The notes under the pieces were generated by a model. It did not search any database. It was not told the origin of the DNA and was given only the letters and a program-made list of their open reading frames with translations. A stretch of DNA of 64,000 nucleotides. It comes from Pisolithus tinctorius (Eukaryota > Basidiomycota > Agaricomycetes > Boletales > Pisolithaceae). Positions within the stretch are counted from its first letter, which is position 1, and each line of letters starts with the position of its first letter. The translations under genes were made by a program, and so were the position numbers. Shown one piece after another: positions 41,678 through 51,700 of this stretch. The stretch lies in NCBI GenBank assembly GCA_024663395.1, contig JANFAH010000003.1:1240001-1304000 (forward strand), in the 5' to 3' direction.

Positions 41678-41688
41678 AAGAGGGGGAT
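41678..41688 (+). other. Polypurine tract of the chromovirus
   Basis: AAGAGGGGGAT, two bases upstream of the 3' LTR; the usual plus-strand primer position. Confidence 0.75.
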
Positions 41689-41690
41689 AC

Positions 41691-42218
41691 TGTCATAGTC
41701 ATGCCTCGACCCCGGCCAGACTCGGCCTCGCACTCACTCAGTCCGGCCTCGGCCTCGCCTGTCCCGCATCTCCAGTTGGTCTAGCGTGGTAGACACTGCT
41801 TTGCAGTGTCTGTCATTTCGGTTAAGTCCTGTCCCCGGTCCTGTCCCCGGTCCACCTGTCCCGGTCTCCAATACCTTAGTCATACGTTAGTAATACCTGT
41901 CTTACCAATCCTCTTAGCAATCCTTGCGAGACCGGCATTACCGGTCTCCGTACTATAGTTACTTCTGGTATATAAACTCATAGATACTCGGCCTGTACTC
42001 CTTAGTCTGAAATCAACTAAGTATCTCCTGATAACCCCGCCTCGGCCTCGGACTCGGACTGAGATCCACGCAAGGGAATAGCGCTGTATCTTCAGTCGCT
42101 AAGTCCAATCAGTCCAACTACCTGTATCCTCGACTCCTCTCCTGATCCCGACCCCTCGGCCTCGTGCCCGCTTCGGTCTCCGGTCTGGCCTCAACCCGGA
42201 CAATCCTCGTACTTGACA
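41691..42218 (+). repeat. 3' LTR of the chromovirus
   Basis: 528 bp, same length as the 5' LTR; about ten substitutions, nine of them transitions, mostly at CpG or TpG/CpA sites. Confidence 0.95.
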
Positions 42219-42223
42219 GGACG

Positions 42224-42935
42224 GTATAGAGAGAGTCCTGGTGAGCGTATCAGTGTATAGTTTTCCTTACATCTTCGTGTGAAGTCGTTCAACCGATTTG
42301 CACTAGTCTTTGGGCAGTTCTACTCACCCCAACATGTAGTTTCAGTTTTCTTTCATCCTTTTTATATGTGCTGGATCGTCTTAAGGATGAGCAGGAGTCG
42401 AGAACACATATGTGTTCAAGGATAGTAAATGCATGACTGAGCGAGAGTTTTTTTTTTTAGGTACATATATGACTTCAAACTGCCTCGTAAAGGGCAGGTG
42501 TCCACAGTGCTGCATCAAACCATGTTACTGTTTCGTGCAAAGATTGTGCCTCGAAGAGCAGTCTTTGACTCTCTCTGCACTCGATTTATTACTCACTTGT
42601 TTGTTTGCCTGGAGTTTATCTCCACTGTCATTTGGTTCAAGGTTTGGGTTGCGAGGGGAGTGTTCCAGAAGCAGAGTGCATGTTCGAGGCCAGGTGGCAT
42701 TTTTGTGGGTGGAAAGAGTTGTGTTTGAGGGTGAGGAGTTTCGAAGAATGGGAGGATTGTGCTGCGAGGCCGGGAGTGGGTCTTGGGAGAGAAGGGGGGG
42801 TTGTGTTCAAGTAGTGCGAGGTTAGAGGGGCAAGGTGCCGTGTTCAAAGGTTGAGGGAAGTAGGTGTGAGGGCGAGGATGTTTGTGTGGGGAGGAGAGCG
42901 ACCGAGGATGGTCGAATTCTAAACTGCCCCTCGGA
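42224..42935 (+). other. Remaining internal region of element 2
   Basis: Resumes element 2 after the chromovirus target duplication. Short overlapping frames only (for example 42412-42825); no domain is recognised. Ends at the 3' LTR. Confidence 0.4.
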
Positions 42936-43405
42936 TGTAGGGAACGAATTTGAGTTCCCTAGGAGAAGCAGTCTGGGTCATGAGTTCAGGGGTGGAGAGT
43001 TTTCTTTTGTTTTATTTCCTTCTTTTGTTTTTTTTTGCATTGTACCACTGGACTTAGTGGCGAGCAGCTGCATTGCTGACTAAGTGCATGCACTGTGTTC
43101 GTGTGAGTTCAGTTTACCATAACAACCAATCCATGTCACAGGCCCTCAGTAGTAGGGTGATTTTGTCTCGCATTTTGGTGAGTTTTCGAAGTTAGATTTA
43201 TTACTTTGGGGAGTACCCAAAGTGCCAGGAGGACTGGCAAGAGTATTAGACAGGCACTGCTAAGTATCCTTTTACAGTTCGCATTTTTCACCCTTTTACT
43301 ACACTTCATTTCTCCAAAACAGGACCTCCCTTTTGGGTTGAGCACAAATCTCGCCCATCACTGATATTTACTAATTCTAGGTACCTTACTTTACCTATTC
43401 CTACA
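42936..43405 (+). repeat. 3' LTR of element 2
   Basis: 470 bp, TGTAGGGAACGAA...CCTACA. The last transposase exon of Plavaka 1 starts immediately after it. Confidence 0.9.
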
Positions 43406-43664
43406 CTGTGTAGGTGATAACCCTGATGAAGACATGGGGATGTGGATAGTCTGCCCAAGCTACCTTGTGCCGTGCACATGCAACATCCAAAACCTTGCTG
43501 TTATTCATGTTGACATGATATATTGCGCAGCTCATCTCATCCCCATTTACTCCACTCACAACATCAATTCTAGAGATGTCAGACCGCATTGCTCTTATGA
43601 TATGTTTCATTCCTTCTATGTGAATAAGTTTGCTGATCACCACACATTCGAGATCGCCTTCTAG
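43406..43664 (+). pseudogene. Plavaka-type transposase, 3' segment
   Basis: Resumes the C terminus interrupted at 28613: GDNPDEDMGMWIV, then VIHVDMIYCAAHLIPIY and a final FHSFYVNKFADHHTFEIAF before TAG at 43662-43664. These blocks match the end of Plavaka proteins (acidic PDEDTGMW-like turn, AAHLIP, FYVNKYxDHH). No stop is seen in this piece. With the parts at 12534-13907 and 26832-28613 it completes a gene now spread over 31 kb. Confidence 0.85.
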
Positions 43665-43669
43665 CTCAG

Positions 43670-44516
43670 CGCTGAATTATGTGGTGTGGTGGGCACATCA
43701 ATTTTTTAGTAAGTACATCCTCTGCATGAGCCCTTTCCACACTTACATGTACCATCATGCACCATTCCATCCCACCACCAAACGATGTGTCGTTTGCACT
43801 TTGGTTGACCCATGGAACTATGCCTGGTCTTCCCATGAACCCAAAGAAGGCCAAGCTCACCTGTGCAGTGAACCCCACTGGAGCTGTTCAGGGACAGAAG
43901 ACGAGCAGGACAAATATGTCATCAACATCATGCAGATTGCGAAATTCATTGTGGGTCAACAGGCTGGACATGCTGGATCTTGTAGTCACCATTGGACGCT
44001 GAAGGTCGAACGCATATATTGAAACCTCGTCCATGGTGGGTTTGATCTTTGGGAGAATTTTAAGGTACTTACGCAGCAACAGGCCAGACATGCTGGGTCC
44101 TGTGCTTGCTGTTGGGCGCTGAGGGTCGAACACATATATTGAAATCTCATCCATGGTGGGTTTGATCCTCAGGAGAATGTTGAGTTATTCATGCAATGGC
44201 AGGCTCGACATGTTGGATCCAGTGGCACTTAAACTAGGTCAGCTGACTTGGAAGGTGGAATTTTCGCTGTTGGACGCTGAAGGTTGAATGCATATATTGA
44301 AATCTCATCCATGGTGGGTTCAATCCTTGGGAGAATGTCAGGGTACTCATGCAACGACAGGCTGGACGCATTGAGTCCCGTGTTACTTAGACCAGGTCCG
44401 CCAGTTGGGTTGGCGAGTGGAATTTTTGCTGAAATCACCCTCATGGCTTCAGTCACATAGCTTAAAATCTTCTGGTAGTAGGATCGTGGATGTTCGTGTT
44501 CCTGCCCAGCAATCAC
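43670..44516 (-). pseudogene. Minus-strand coding-like repeats near the right end of Plavaka 1
   Basis: A segment of about 120 bp recurs with starts at 43961, 44081, 44201 and 44359 (spacing 120, 120, 158). On the minus strand it encodes a ~40-residue repeat of the type LPKIKPTMDEVSIYAFDLQR. The upstream frame starts near 44516 (MIAGQEHEHPRSYYQK). Further minus-strand frames continue to about 43670. The family is not recognised; in-frame stops separate some repeats, so it is probably a broken accessory gene or a coding minisatellite. Confidence 0.45.
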
Positions 44517-44684
44517 ACTATTTTAGACAAGTTAGCCTCTGCATCATGAATTTGGCTCATGTTAAACTATCCCAATTTTTTTTAAAATTGTTGTGTCACC
44601 GTACTTATTCGACTTATTTGCCTTTCTCTAAACTTCTCTTTGCCAGTGTGTAAGTCAGATAAGTCAAATAAGTCAAATAAGTCC

Positions 44685-44721
44685 AAATAAGTCAGGATAG
44701 TATTTTGTTAATTTCCTGATG
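44685..44721 (-). repeat. Right inverted repeat of the proposed Plavaka 1 element
   Basis: Reverse complement of 7772-7808 with about three mismatches; ends AATTTCCTGATG. Just inside lie four direct repeats of the type AAATAAGTC (about 44655-44692). Confidence 0.6.
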
Positions 44722-45354
44722 GAGGTGCGCTTCAGCCATGCTTACATAATCACCTTAGAGGCATACATAGTGATACATTCCCTTCACTATTCCCTCAGTA
44801 GTTTCACACCTACTGAGGTAGCCTATAGGTTTCAATATATCTGTGGCATGGTCTGACCTGCCCATTGTTTTTTTGGGAGGTGTCTGATGATTCATGATTT
44901 GTAGAGGGGCTGATGTGCATGACTACATCCCTTGTTTGTGCTGTCCTCTTTGCCAGTACTAGTGCAGTCTCACAGTGATGAACATGATGCACATGTCTTC
45001 AGCTTGGCTACCTGGCTGAGATGAGCACTGAGCAGTTCCCCCCTATTACTGACCTTGAAATTCACTTGTTCTCAGGATGCTTTGGAGTTGAAGGCTCATT
45101 CAGAAGCAAAGGTTGATGATGAAGCCATCCTGTTCTCAACTCCTGGCTTTACCAATTTCTTAAAAGCTGTTGTCCACATTTCATTTCTCCCCCACTGCAT
45201 GCTATGTCTGGGGACTGTGCAGTGTGACTCATTCTCCATGATTGAAAACTTGGTGATGCACACAAATCAAAACATGCACTAGGTTTAGTAGGCAAGACAT
45301 AATTTTGTAACTTTACAATTGAGCATAAACTGACTTGACCTTGCTTGTGAATGG
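44722..45354. other. No gene recognised
   Basis: CpG-depleted sequence with a short open frame at 45055-45282 lacking recognisable motifs. It lies between the Plavaka 1 end and the RPB1 pseudogene and may contain further unrecognisable pseudogene sequence. Confidence 0.35.
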
Positions 45355-46480
45355 TCACTGCAGAACCCAAAGGTTCATATATCAATGTCTGACATATATC
45401 CACCTGTGTCAGGTGGCAAAGTTGTAGGAGGAAAGTGTATACCATTTAGCTTCCACCATTGGATGTTACCTCACTTTACCAAGGATGACTTCAGTTCAGA
45501 GGTGAGTGGATTGATGGAGAACCATACCTGTGTGGGCTGACCCTGCAGGAGTTCTGTTTCCATGCCATGGTTGGTCAAGAAGCTCTCATTGAGACTGTTG
45601 TCAATGGTGGAGACAGGCTATATCCAATGATGTCTCATCAAGGTGCTGGAGGATGTCATGGTCTACTATGGCAGTGTGGTGCATGATCCATTGGGTGACC
45701 TCATCCAGTTCATGTACAAAGAGATGGTTGGTGTGACCCAGGGCAGTCTGATATATATTGTCTTCTGCAAGAAAGGTCCTGTCATGTGTCAGGTCTTCAC
45801 TGGTATACAAATGGACATCAACTACTGGCTTTTCCATAATGGTTTCAGTATCAGCAATGGTGATCTATTGCTGGACTGAAAGTGACAAGCTTCATCACCA
45901 AAGAAAATTGCAGAAAGGAAGCAGAGGGTCCAGGAGATTATTGATGATGCATATCACAACCACTTGAAGGCCATGGCTAGCATGACTATCCTAGAATTGT
46001 TCAAAAGTATGGTTGAGTGTGAATTTATCCTTGATTGTGATCATTCTGGTTGATATGTGCAGGAGCACTTGAAGGAGGACAACAATGTCAAGCAGATGGT
46101 TACTGCAGGATCAAAATGTTCATATATCAATGTCTCGCAGATGTCTGTCTGTATTGGGCAGCAGAGTGGAAGGAAAGTGTATACCATTCAGCTTCCACCA
46201 TTGGACATTACCTCATTGTGCAGGGAGTTCAAGCACAAGTACTGTGTTGATGTTACAGGCAAGAAGGGTGGCTTCCATGCTGGAGTTCTGCAGATTGGTA
46301 TTGATTACTCCCCACTACATGCTGGTCAAGTTGTAAACTATCATTCACAATGCTGTTCAGATCTTCCACATTGACCACTGCAAGCCTAGCAACCTTGAAC
46401 CAGGATACATTGTCAACAAAGTCCACCAACTCATGTAGAAGCTGCTGGCTGTGCTGGGTGATGATGAACTCAGTAGGAAA
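45355..46480 (+). pseudogene. Scrambled RPB1 (RNA polymerase II largest subunit) pseudogene fragments
   Basis: Plus-strand pieces match the conserved core of RPB1 but in disturbed order and several frames. Block A (about 45355-45735): PHFTKDDFSSEVSGLMEN, then LTLQEFCFHAMVGQEALIET and LEDVMVYYGSVVHDPLGDLI. Block B (about 45736-46195) contains sequence that lies upstream of A in the real protein: [59 protein letters not shown] and [12 protein letters not shown]. Block C (about 46228-46470) lies downstream of [21 protein letters not shown], then [16 protein letters not shown] and B overlap around GSYINV, so part was duplicated. Many Arg positions are now Cys, His or Trp, as CpG decay would give. 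It is non-functional; the active gene must be elsewhere. Confidence 0.88.
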
Positions 46481-46639
46481 GGTTGGACCTCCTACACCTG
46501 TGGGCACACCTATGATGATCATGAATTATATGTATGACACTCCTTGCATGCTTGTATTGATGCTGTTGTACTGCATGTACCACATCAAGGTGGGCACTTG
46601 TGGCATCCAGGGATGCCCAGAAGGCTTATGGTGTGCTAG

Positions 46640-47155
46640 GTGATTGATGTCAAGGGTAGGGATCTGCCATGTCAAGGATGGAAAATCTCCAACTTGACAT
46701 GGAGAATCCCTAGTGGGCCATGGAGAATCCCCAGCTAGACCATGTAGAATCCCCAACATGACATGGAGAATCTCCACCCTTGACATAGCGAATGACCAGT
46801 GGGCCATGGAGAATCCCCAACATGGCATGGAGAATCCCCAGTGGGCCATGGAGAATCCCCAACATGGCATGGAGAATCCCCAGTGGGCCACAGAGAATCT
46901 CCAACATGGCATGGAGAATCCCCAGTGGGCCACAGAGAATCCCCAATGTGGCATGGAGAATCCCCAGTAGGCCATGGGGAATCCCCAACATGACATGGAG
47001 AATCCCCAGTGGGCCATGGAGAATCCCCAACATGGCATGGAGAATCTCCACAGGTCATGGAGAATCTCCAACATGACATGGAGAATCCCCAGTGGGCCAT
47101 GGAGAATCCCCAACATGACATACACTCAATCCCCAGCAGGACATGGAGTATGCAC
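46640..47155. repeat. Minisatellite, 21/42-bp unit
   Basis: Alternating 21-bp halves CATGGAGAATCCCCAACATGG and CATGGAGAATCCCCAGTGGGC-like, clearest at 46780-47120. Since 21 is divisible by three and the unit lacks stops, frames are open on both strands in most phases; these are not genes. Confidence 0.85.
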
Positions 47156-47788
47156 TTAGAGGATCACCTTCTCTGTCCTTTACACCAACTGCTGATATAC
47201 CTTGTGGTGTTGTTAGTGTTTGAGCCACTCAACAGTTCATTCTTTCATAGAACAATACTCTCTGCTTCATGTTCCTTGTCTCCATCCTCTCACACCTGTG
47301 TGATTTTCCTGGTGACAAAGAGGTGATGGTAGTGTCCCAACTTCTGAAAATCACAGAGTTTTTTCAATGGTATATTTGTTGACTTCATCATGGGAATTTG
47401 TTGGTGTCCAAGCTGTCCTCCATCATCTTGTTAGAGCAGCATGAGGGGCAGGGTGAGCTAAAGCACAGGGTAGGTTAGTTTGAGTGCATAAGGATGAGTG
47501 GAGTGTTTGGTCAGGGGGATGTTTCCTGAGAGTTAACACCCAGATGATTCTGTTGTCATATGCAGAAGGTGTCATTCTACCTCCCCTTTCCTCTATCATC
47601 TGCCCTGCCCCTTTCTCCCCCTGTACCACTCACCTGCTGTCTGTTCCCTCCATCTCCCCTGCCTTTCAAGGAATCCTCCTGATCACCTAGGATTCCAATG
47701 CAAGTGCCATAATTGATGGTCTCAAGTTGTGTCACTCTGTAAGAATGGCTTCCAACTTTCCATGGCCTGGGAAAATGGGTCTATTTAG
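47156..47788. other. No gene recognised
   Basis: CpG-poor sequence between two minisatellites; only short open frames without recognisable features. Confidence 0.4.
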
Positions 47789-48120
47789 CCTGGGGAAAGC
47801 CAAGGATCAACCTGGAAAGCAGGTCTATTTAGCCTGGGGAAAGCCCAGGTTCACCCTGGCAAGTGGGTCTATTTAGCCTGGGGAAAGCCCAGGTTCACCC
47901 TGGCAAGTGGGTCTATTTGGCCTGGGGAAATCCCAGGATCAACCTGGAAAGCAGGTCTATTTAGCCTGGGGAATGCCTAGGTTCACCCTGGCAAGTGGGT
48001 CTATTTAGCCTGGGGAAATCCCAGGAGCAACCTGGAAAGCAGGTCTATTTAGCCTGGGGAAAGCCCAGGATCAACCTGGAAAGGGGGTCTATTTAGCCTG
48101 GAGAAAGTCCAATTTGGACC
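47789..48120. repeat. Minisatellite of hairpin units, 44-bp period
   Basis: Eight units start near 47789, 47833, 47877, 47921, 47964, 48009, 48053 and 48097. Each carries CCTGGGGAAAGCCCAGG-like sequence, a 6-bp stem with a 5-base loop, followed by CACCCTGGCAAGTGGG or CAACCTGGAAAGCAGG and TCTATTTAGC. Confidence 0.85.
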
Positions 48121-48355
48121 CCAGCTACCCTTTCATTTGATGTATAATATATATATATATTATGGAGAAAACATTTTCTCCAACCATATTAAATTGCTGC
48201 TCTGGAGAATCTCCAGCTAGGCAATGGAGAATCTCCAGGAATGATGGTGGAGAATCCCCAAAAGTTGGGAATTCCCACCAAAATGACACCTATTAGGTTA
48301 ATACTTATATCAAAATCTCCAGACCTAATAGGTCTCTGAGGGGGGTTGACTGAAG
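48121..48355. other. AT microsatellite and short inverted repeats
   Basis: A TA run near 48146-48162 is followed by GGAGAAAACATTTTCTCC, a perfect 8-bp stem, then near-palindromic GGAGAATCTCC motifs similar to the 46.7-kb minisatellite, and paired CCTATTAGG / CCTAATAGG blocks. No gene. Confidence 0.5.
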
Positions 48356-48769
48356 TGCTTTTATACTACTATGGAGGTACAGTAACCAGAATTGGAACTG
48401 ACATATGGAGACTCATAAAATTTCAAGTAAAACTTCCTAGATGATGAATGAAGGGAAGACAGAGGACATATGATGGGTAATATAGAACATCCCAAAAAGG
48501 AAACAGTCCAGGCACTGGACCATGTGGTGTGTGCACTGTGGAGTACCTGACTGTGTGCCATCAGGGAGAAGTCTGAAGGGTAGTCACATGACCCCTCAGA
48601 GAATGGTCTGCATGGTCTGGTAGGAGAGCAGTACAAGTCTGACAGCAGTTGGAGTGGAGATGGTTTGTAAATGACAGAAGGTGGGCAGAGTTGGTGTGGA
48701 GTGAGTGAATGACTGGTGGAAAAGGGTGTGGAGTGAGTGAGGACTTAGAATGAACACACAGTCATGACA
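48356..48769 (-). repeat. Truncated LTR (family of 52535-53269), minus orientation
   Basis: Reverse-orientation copy matching the solo LTR at 53665-54377 from its TATA-like region (TTTTATACTACT) to the LTR start (CACAGTCATGACA, ending at 48769). The other part of the LTR is missing. It abuts the pol relic at 48770. Confidence 0.75.
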
Positions 48770-51700
48770 TCTGCTCTCTCTAGTCCCAATTCTTTACTTC
48801 TGTCTGTAACCCTTCTTGATTATTCTGTTGATACTGTTCCTGTGTTGATTGGTTCTAGCTCTTCTCATTGTTTTGTAGACCTATCTATAATAAAAAAATA
48901 TTCTATTCCTGTTTCCTCTGTTTCTCTGCCAATTCTGCTCCACCTGTTTGATGGTAGTACAAATGCTGTCATTTCCCAAGAAGTAGATCTTTCCCTCTGC
49001 TTTCCTTCCAGCAATGTCAACTCCATTTCATTTCATGTTACTCTGTTGGATTCTTCTTGTTTGCTGGTATTAGGACAAAACTGGCTCACCTGCTTCAATA
49101 CATCAACTGACTGGGTACTGGGCAGTATATTGTTTAAACCACCACTACAGGGAATGCTGACACCCCAGGCACCTCCATCACCTTCTGCTTCAACCTCCAC
49201 TCTGGATCTGACACCCTCCACTCTGTTTGCAGCTCTGACTGCACCTCTGACTGACTCACCATGTTCTGCTCTGTTCATCTCACTCATCAATGCTGCCACA
49301 TATGTCAGAGCCCGTCCCCTCCCTGGCTCTAGGCAGTTCTACTTACAGCTCTCCACTGGTGATGTGAAGCTTCATGCATCCTCTGCTTCTTCTCTGCCTC
49401 CTGACCTCTCCTTGGTCCCTCCTGAGTATTGTGAGTTTGCTGATGTCTTTAGCAAAGACAAGGCTACCAAACTTCTGCCACACTGCTCCTTTGATCTCAA
49501 GATCAACCTTGAGGAAGGAGCTTCTCTGCCCATCAGCATGATCTACTCTTTGTCTCCACCAGAGCTTGAAGCCCTCCACACCTTCATTGACAAGCATCTT
49601 GGCTATGGCTTCATCAAGCAGTCCACCTCCACTCATAGTGCCCTGTCCTCTTTATAAAGAAGAAGGACAGTTCACTCTGCCTCTGCATAGACTATTGAGG
49701 ACTCAATAAAATCATGTAGAAAGATTGCTATCCACTGCCACTCATCTCTGACCTGCTCAACTCTCCAAGCTGTGCTAAAGTCTACACCAAGATCAACCTC
49801 CACCATGCCTACCATCTAGTCCACATTGCAGATGGAGATGAATGGAAAACAGCTTTCTGCACTCATTATGGTTCTTATGAGTGGCAGGTAATGCCCTTTG
49901 GTCTGACTAACATGCCTGTGGCTTTTCAGCAATTCATTGATAGCATCTTTGCAGACATGCTCAATGTCTGCATTGTGGTATACCTTGATGACATTTTAAT
50001 TTATTTGCAGGACATGGAGTCACACTGTGACCACATAAAAGAGGTACTCCACTTGTCATGACCATGACACCAACATAAGCCCCTAACACCTACTCCACCC
50101 TCCTCCAACATGTTCCCACACTTCTCCACCCTCTTCCAACACATTCCTGCACTTCTCTGCCCTCCTCTGGCATGTTCCCGCACTCCTCTGACCCTCCTGA
50201 CACATCTCCATGCCTCTCCAAGGTCCCCTGTCCATGTTCTGACCAACTCCACTCAACTCCACCCTAAGGTTGGTCACATGGGCTGTTGGACTTGCAGCCC
50301 TGCATTCTAGATAGGGTTCTGCCCTTGTGTTGGTTTTTCTCCATTCTTCCACTCCTTTGGTATTTACCCTCTCTTCCTCATTGTAGTAGTTTCCTTGTCT
50401 CAGTTAAGGTCCCTGTCATCCCTACCCTCTATCCCTTGTGTCAGAGGGACTGCTAACCCATTATACACTTATTGGTTTACATTCTACACTGCACCGCCCT
50501 TGACCTACATTGTATATAAGGCCACATAGTATTCTGATGTAATCAGTACAAATATCGAATAAAGTCCCCACCTTCAACTCCCTCTCAGTTCCCTCCAGAG
50601 TTTTGTCTCCACTCTCTCTGAGTCCACTCCACCTCTGAAATATGAGGGCTGAGCTCACACAAGGGGGCAGTGCACTAGCTGAACCCAACACCCTCTCATC
50701 TGACCTCTGACCTCTGACCTCTGACTCCAACTCTGACCTCTGTCTCCAAAACTTTCCTCCATGCCCCTCTGCTCACTGTTCATTGAATATCTTGCCACCC
50801 AGTGGTCAGATTCACTTTGGACTTTGACCACTGTACTCCGCAGCCCAACCCGCTCCTACTCTGCCCTAAGAAGAAGTCAGGGGTGTTCTCCAACTTTGAC
50901 ACCACTGCCTTCAAAAGCATGGTCTCTATGCCAAGCTGGAGAAGTGCAAGTTCCACTCTGACTCCATCAAGTACCTCAGCTACATTCTCTCTCCTGCCAG
51001 TCTCACCATGTCCACTGAGAAAGTTCAGGCAGTCCACAACTGGCCTGAGCCACAGAAGGTGTGAGACATCCAGTCCTTCCTCAGCTTCACAAATTTCTAT
51101 AGACAATTCATTAATAACTACTCCAACATTGTCATTCTGCTCACTCACCTCACATGAAAGGGTGCTCCTTGGAACTTTTCCAACAAGTGTCACTCTGCCT
51201 TCCTCTGCCTGAAGGATGCCTTCAGCTCTGCTCCTGTCCTCACTCACTGGGTTCCTGATGCTCTGCTTACAGTTGAAACTGATGCCTCCAACTATGCCAT
51301 CACTGGCATTTTGTTGCTCACCTGCTCTGATGGTGAACTCTGCCTGGTCACTTTCTACTCCCATACCATGACAGCACCAGAACTCAACTATGATACCCAT
51401 GACAAGGAGCTGTTGGCCATCTTCAAGGCCTTCTGCCATTGGCAGCATTACCTGGAAGGTTCCACCTTACCTGTTGACATGGTGATGGACCACAAAAACC
51501 TTGAGTACTGTTCCACTTCTAAAGTTCTCGCCTGTAGACAGGCCCACTGGTCAGAGTACCTTTCCCAGTTTAATCTCTCTATCTGCTTCTGACCTGGCCA
51601 CTTAGGAGCCAAGCCTGATGCACTTACATGCCATTGGGATGTCTACCCAAAATGGGGGGATAGGGACTACACACAGGTAAATCCTCACAATCTCCACCCT

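Larger units (their letters stand above)
34618..42218 (+). mobile_element. Young, nearly intact chromodomain Ty3/gypsy retrotransposon
   Basis: Two 528-bp LTRs (TGTCA...TGACA) flanked by an exact 5-bp target duplication GGACG (34613-34617 and 42219-42223). Order: 5' LTR, gag, pol with protease, RT, RNase H, integrase and chromodomain, an antisense spliced gene, polypurine tract, 3' LTR. All frames are open. The LTRs differ at about ten positions, nearly all CpG transitions. The element is CpG-rich, unlike its decayed relative at 48770-52534. It is inserted in element 2. Integrity suggests recent activity; that is inference. Confidence 0.95.
28614..43405 (+). mobile_element. LTR retroelement without visible pol (element 2), inserted in the Plavaka 1 transposase
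   Basis: LTRs of 454 and 470 bp with TGTAGG...CCTACA ends. Flanking tetranucleotides are CCGT (28610-28613) and CTGT (43406-43409), a target duplication apart from one CpG transition. The internal region has a gag-like capsid ORF, a long ORF of unknown type, an array of short coding-like repeats and an Erg26-like fragment. No reverse transcriptase or integrase is seen outside the nested chromovirus (34618-42218). Its primer-binding-like site equals that of gypsy 1, and the gag is of the same type, so it may have been mobilised by a gypsy 1 relative. Element length without the nested copy is about 7.2 kb. Confidence 0.8.
7772..44721 (+). mobile_element. Old Plavaka-like (CACTA/CMC) DNA transposon carrying nested insertions
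   Basis: A Plavaka-type transposase gene runs left to right (12534-43664), preceded by a divergently transcribed accessory gene (about 12230-10230). This is the same layout as the complete Plavaka element at 56665-63848. The proposed ends are inverted repeats at 7772-7808 and 44685-44721, which agree at nearly every position over about 36 bases. Inside lie a palindrome (8437-10010), gypsy 1 (13908-26831) and element 2 (28614-43405). No clean 3-bp target duplication is visible and the ends do not begin CACTA/G, so the outer limits are inference; the transposase assignment is firm. Confidence 0.55.

Noticed and set aside
45055..45282. Upstream extension of the RPB1 pseudogene
   Set aside because: The frame has no block I can match to RPB1; similarity starts only at about 45355.
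46526..47159. Long open frames on both strands in the 21/42-bp minisatellite
   Set aside because: Open only because the unit is stop-free and divisible by three; no start context, splice structure or domain.
46640..48120. CRISPR-like array
   Set aside because: Repeats are contiguous minisatellites without unique spacers, in a eukaryotic TE context.
50780..51448. Minus-strand 222-residue ORF over the pol relic
   Set aside because: Antisense shadow of the CpG-depleted RT/RNase H region.
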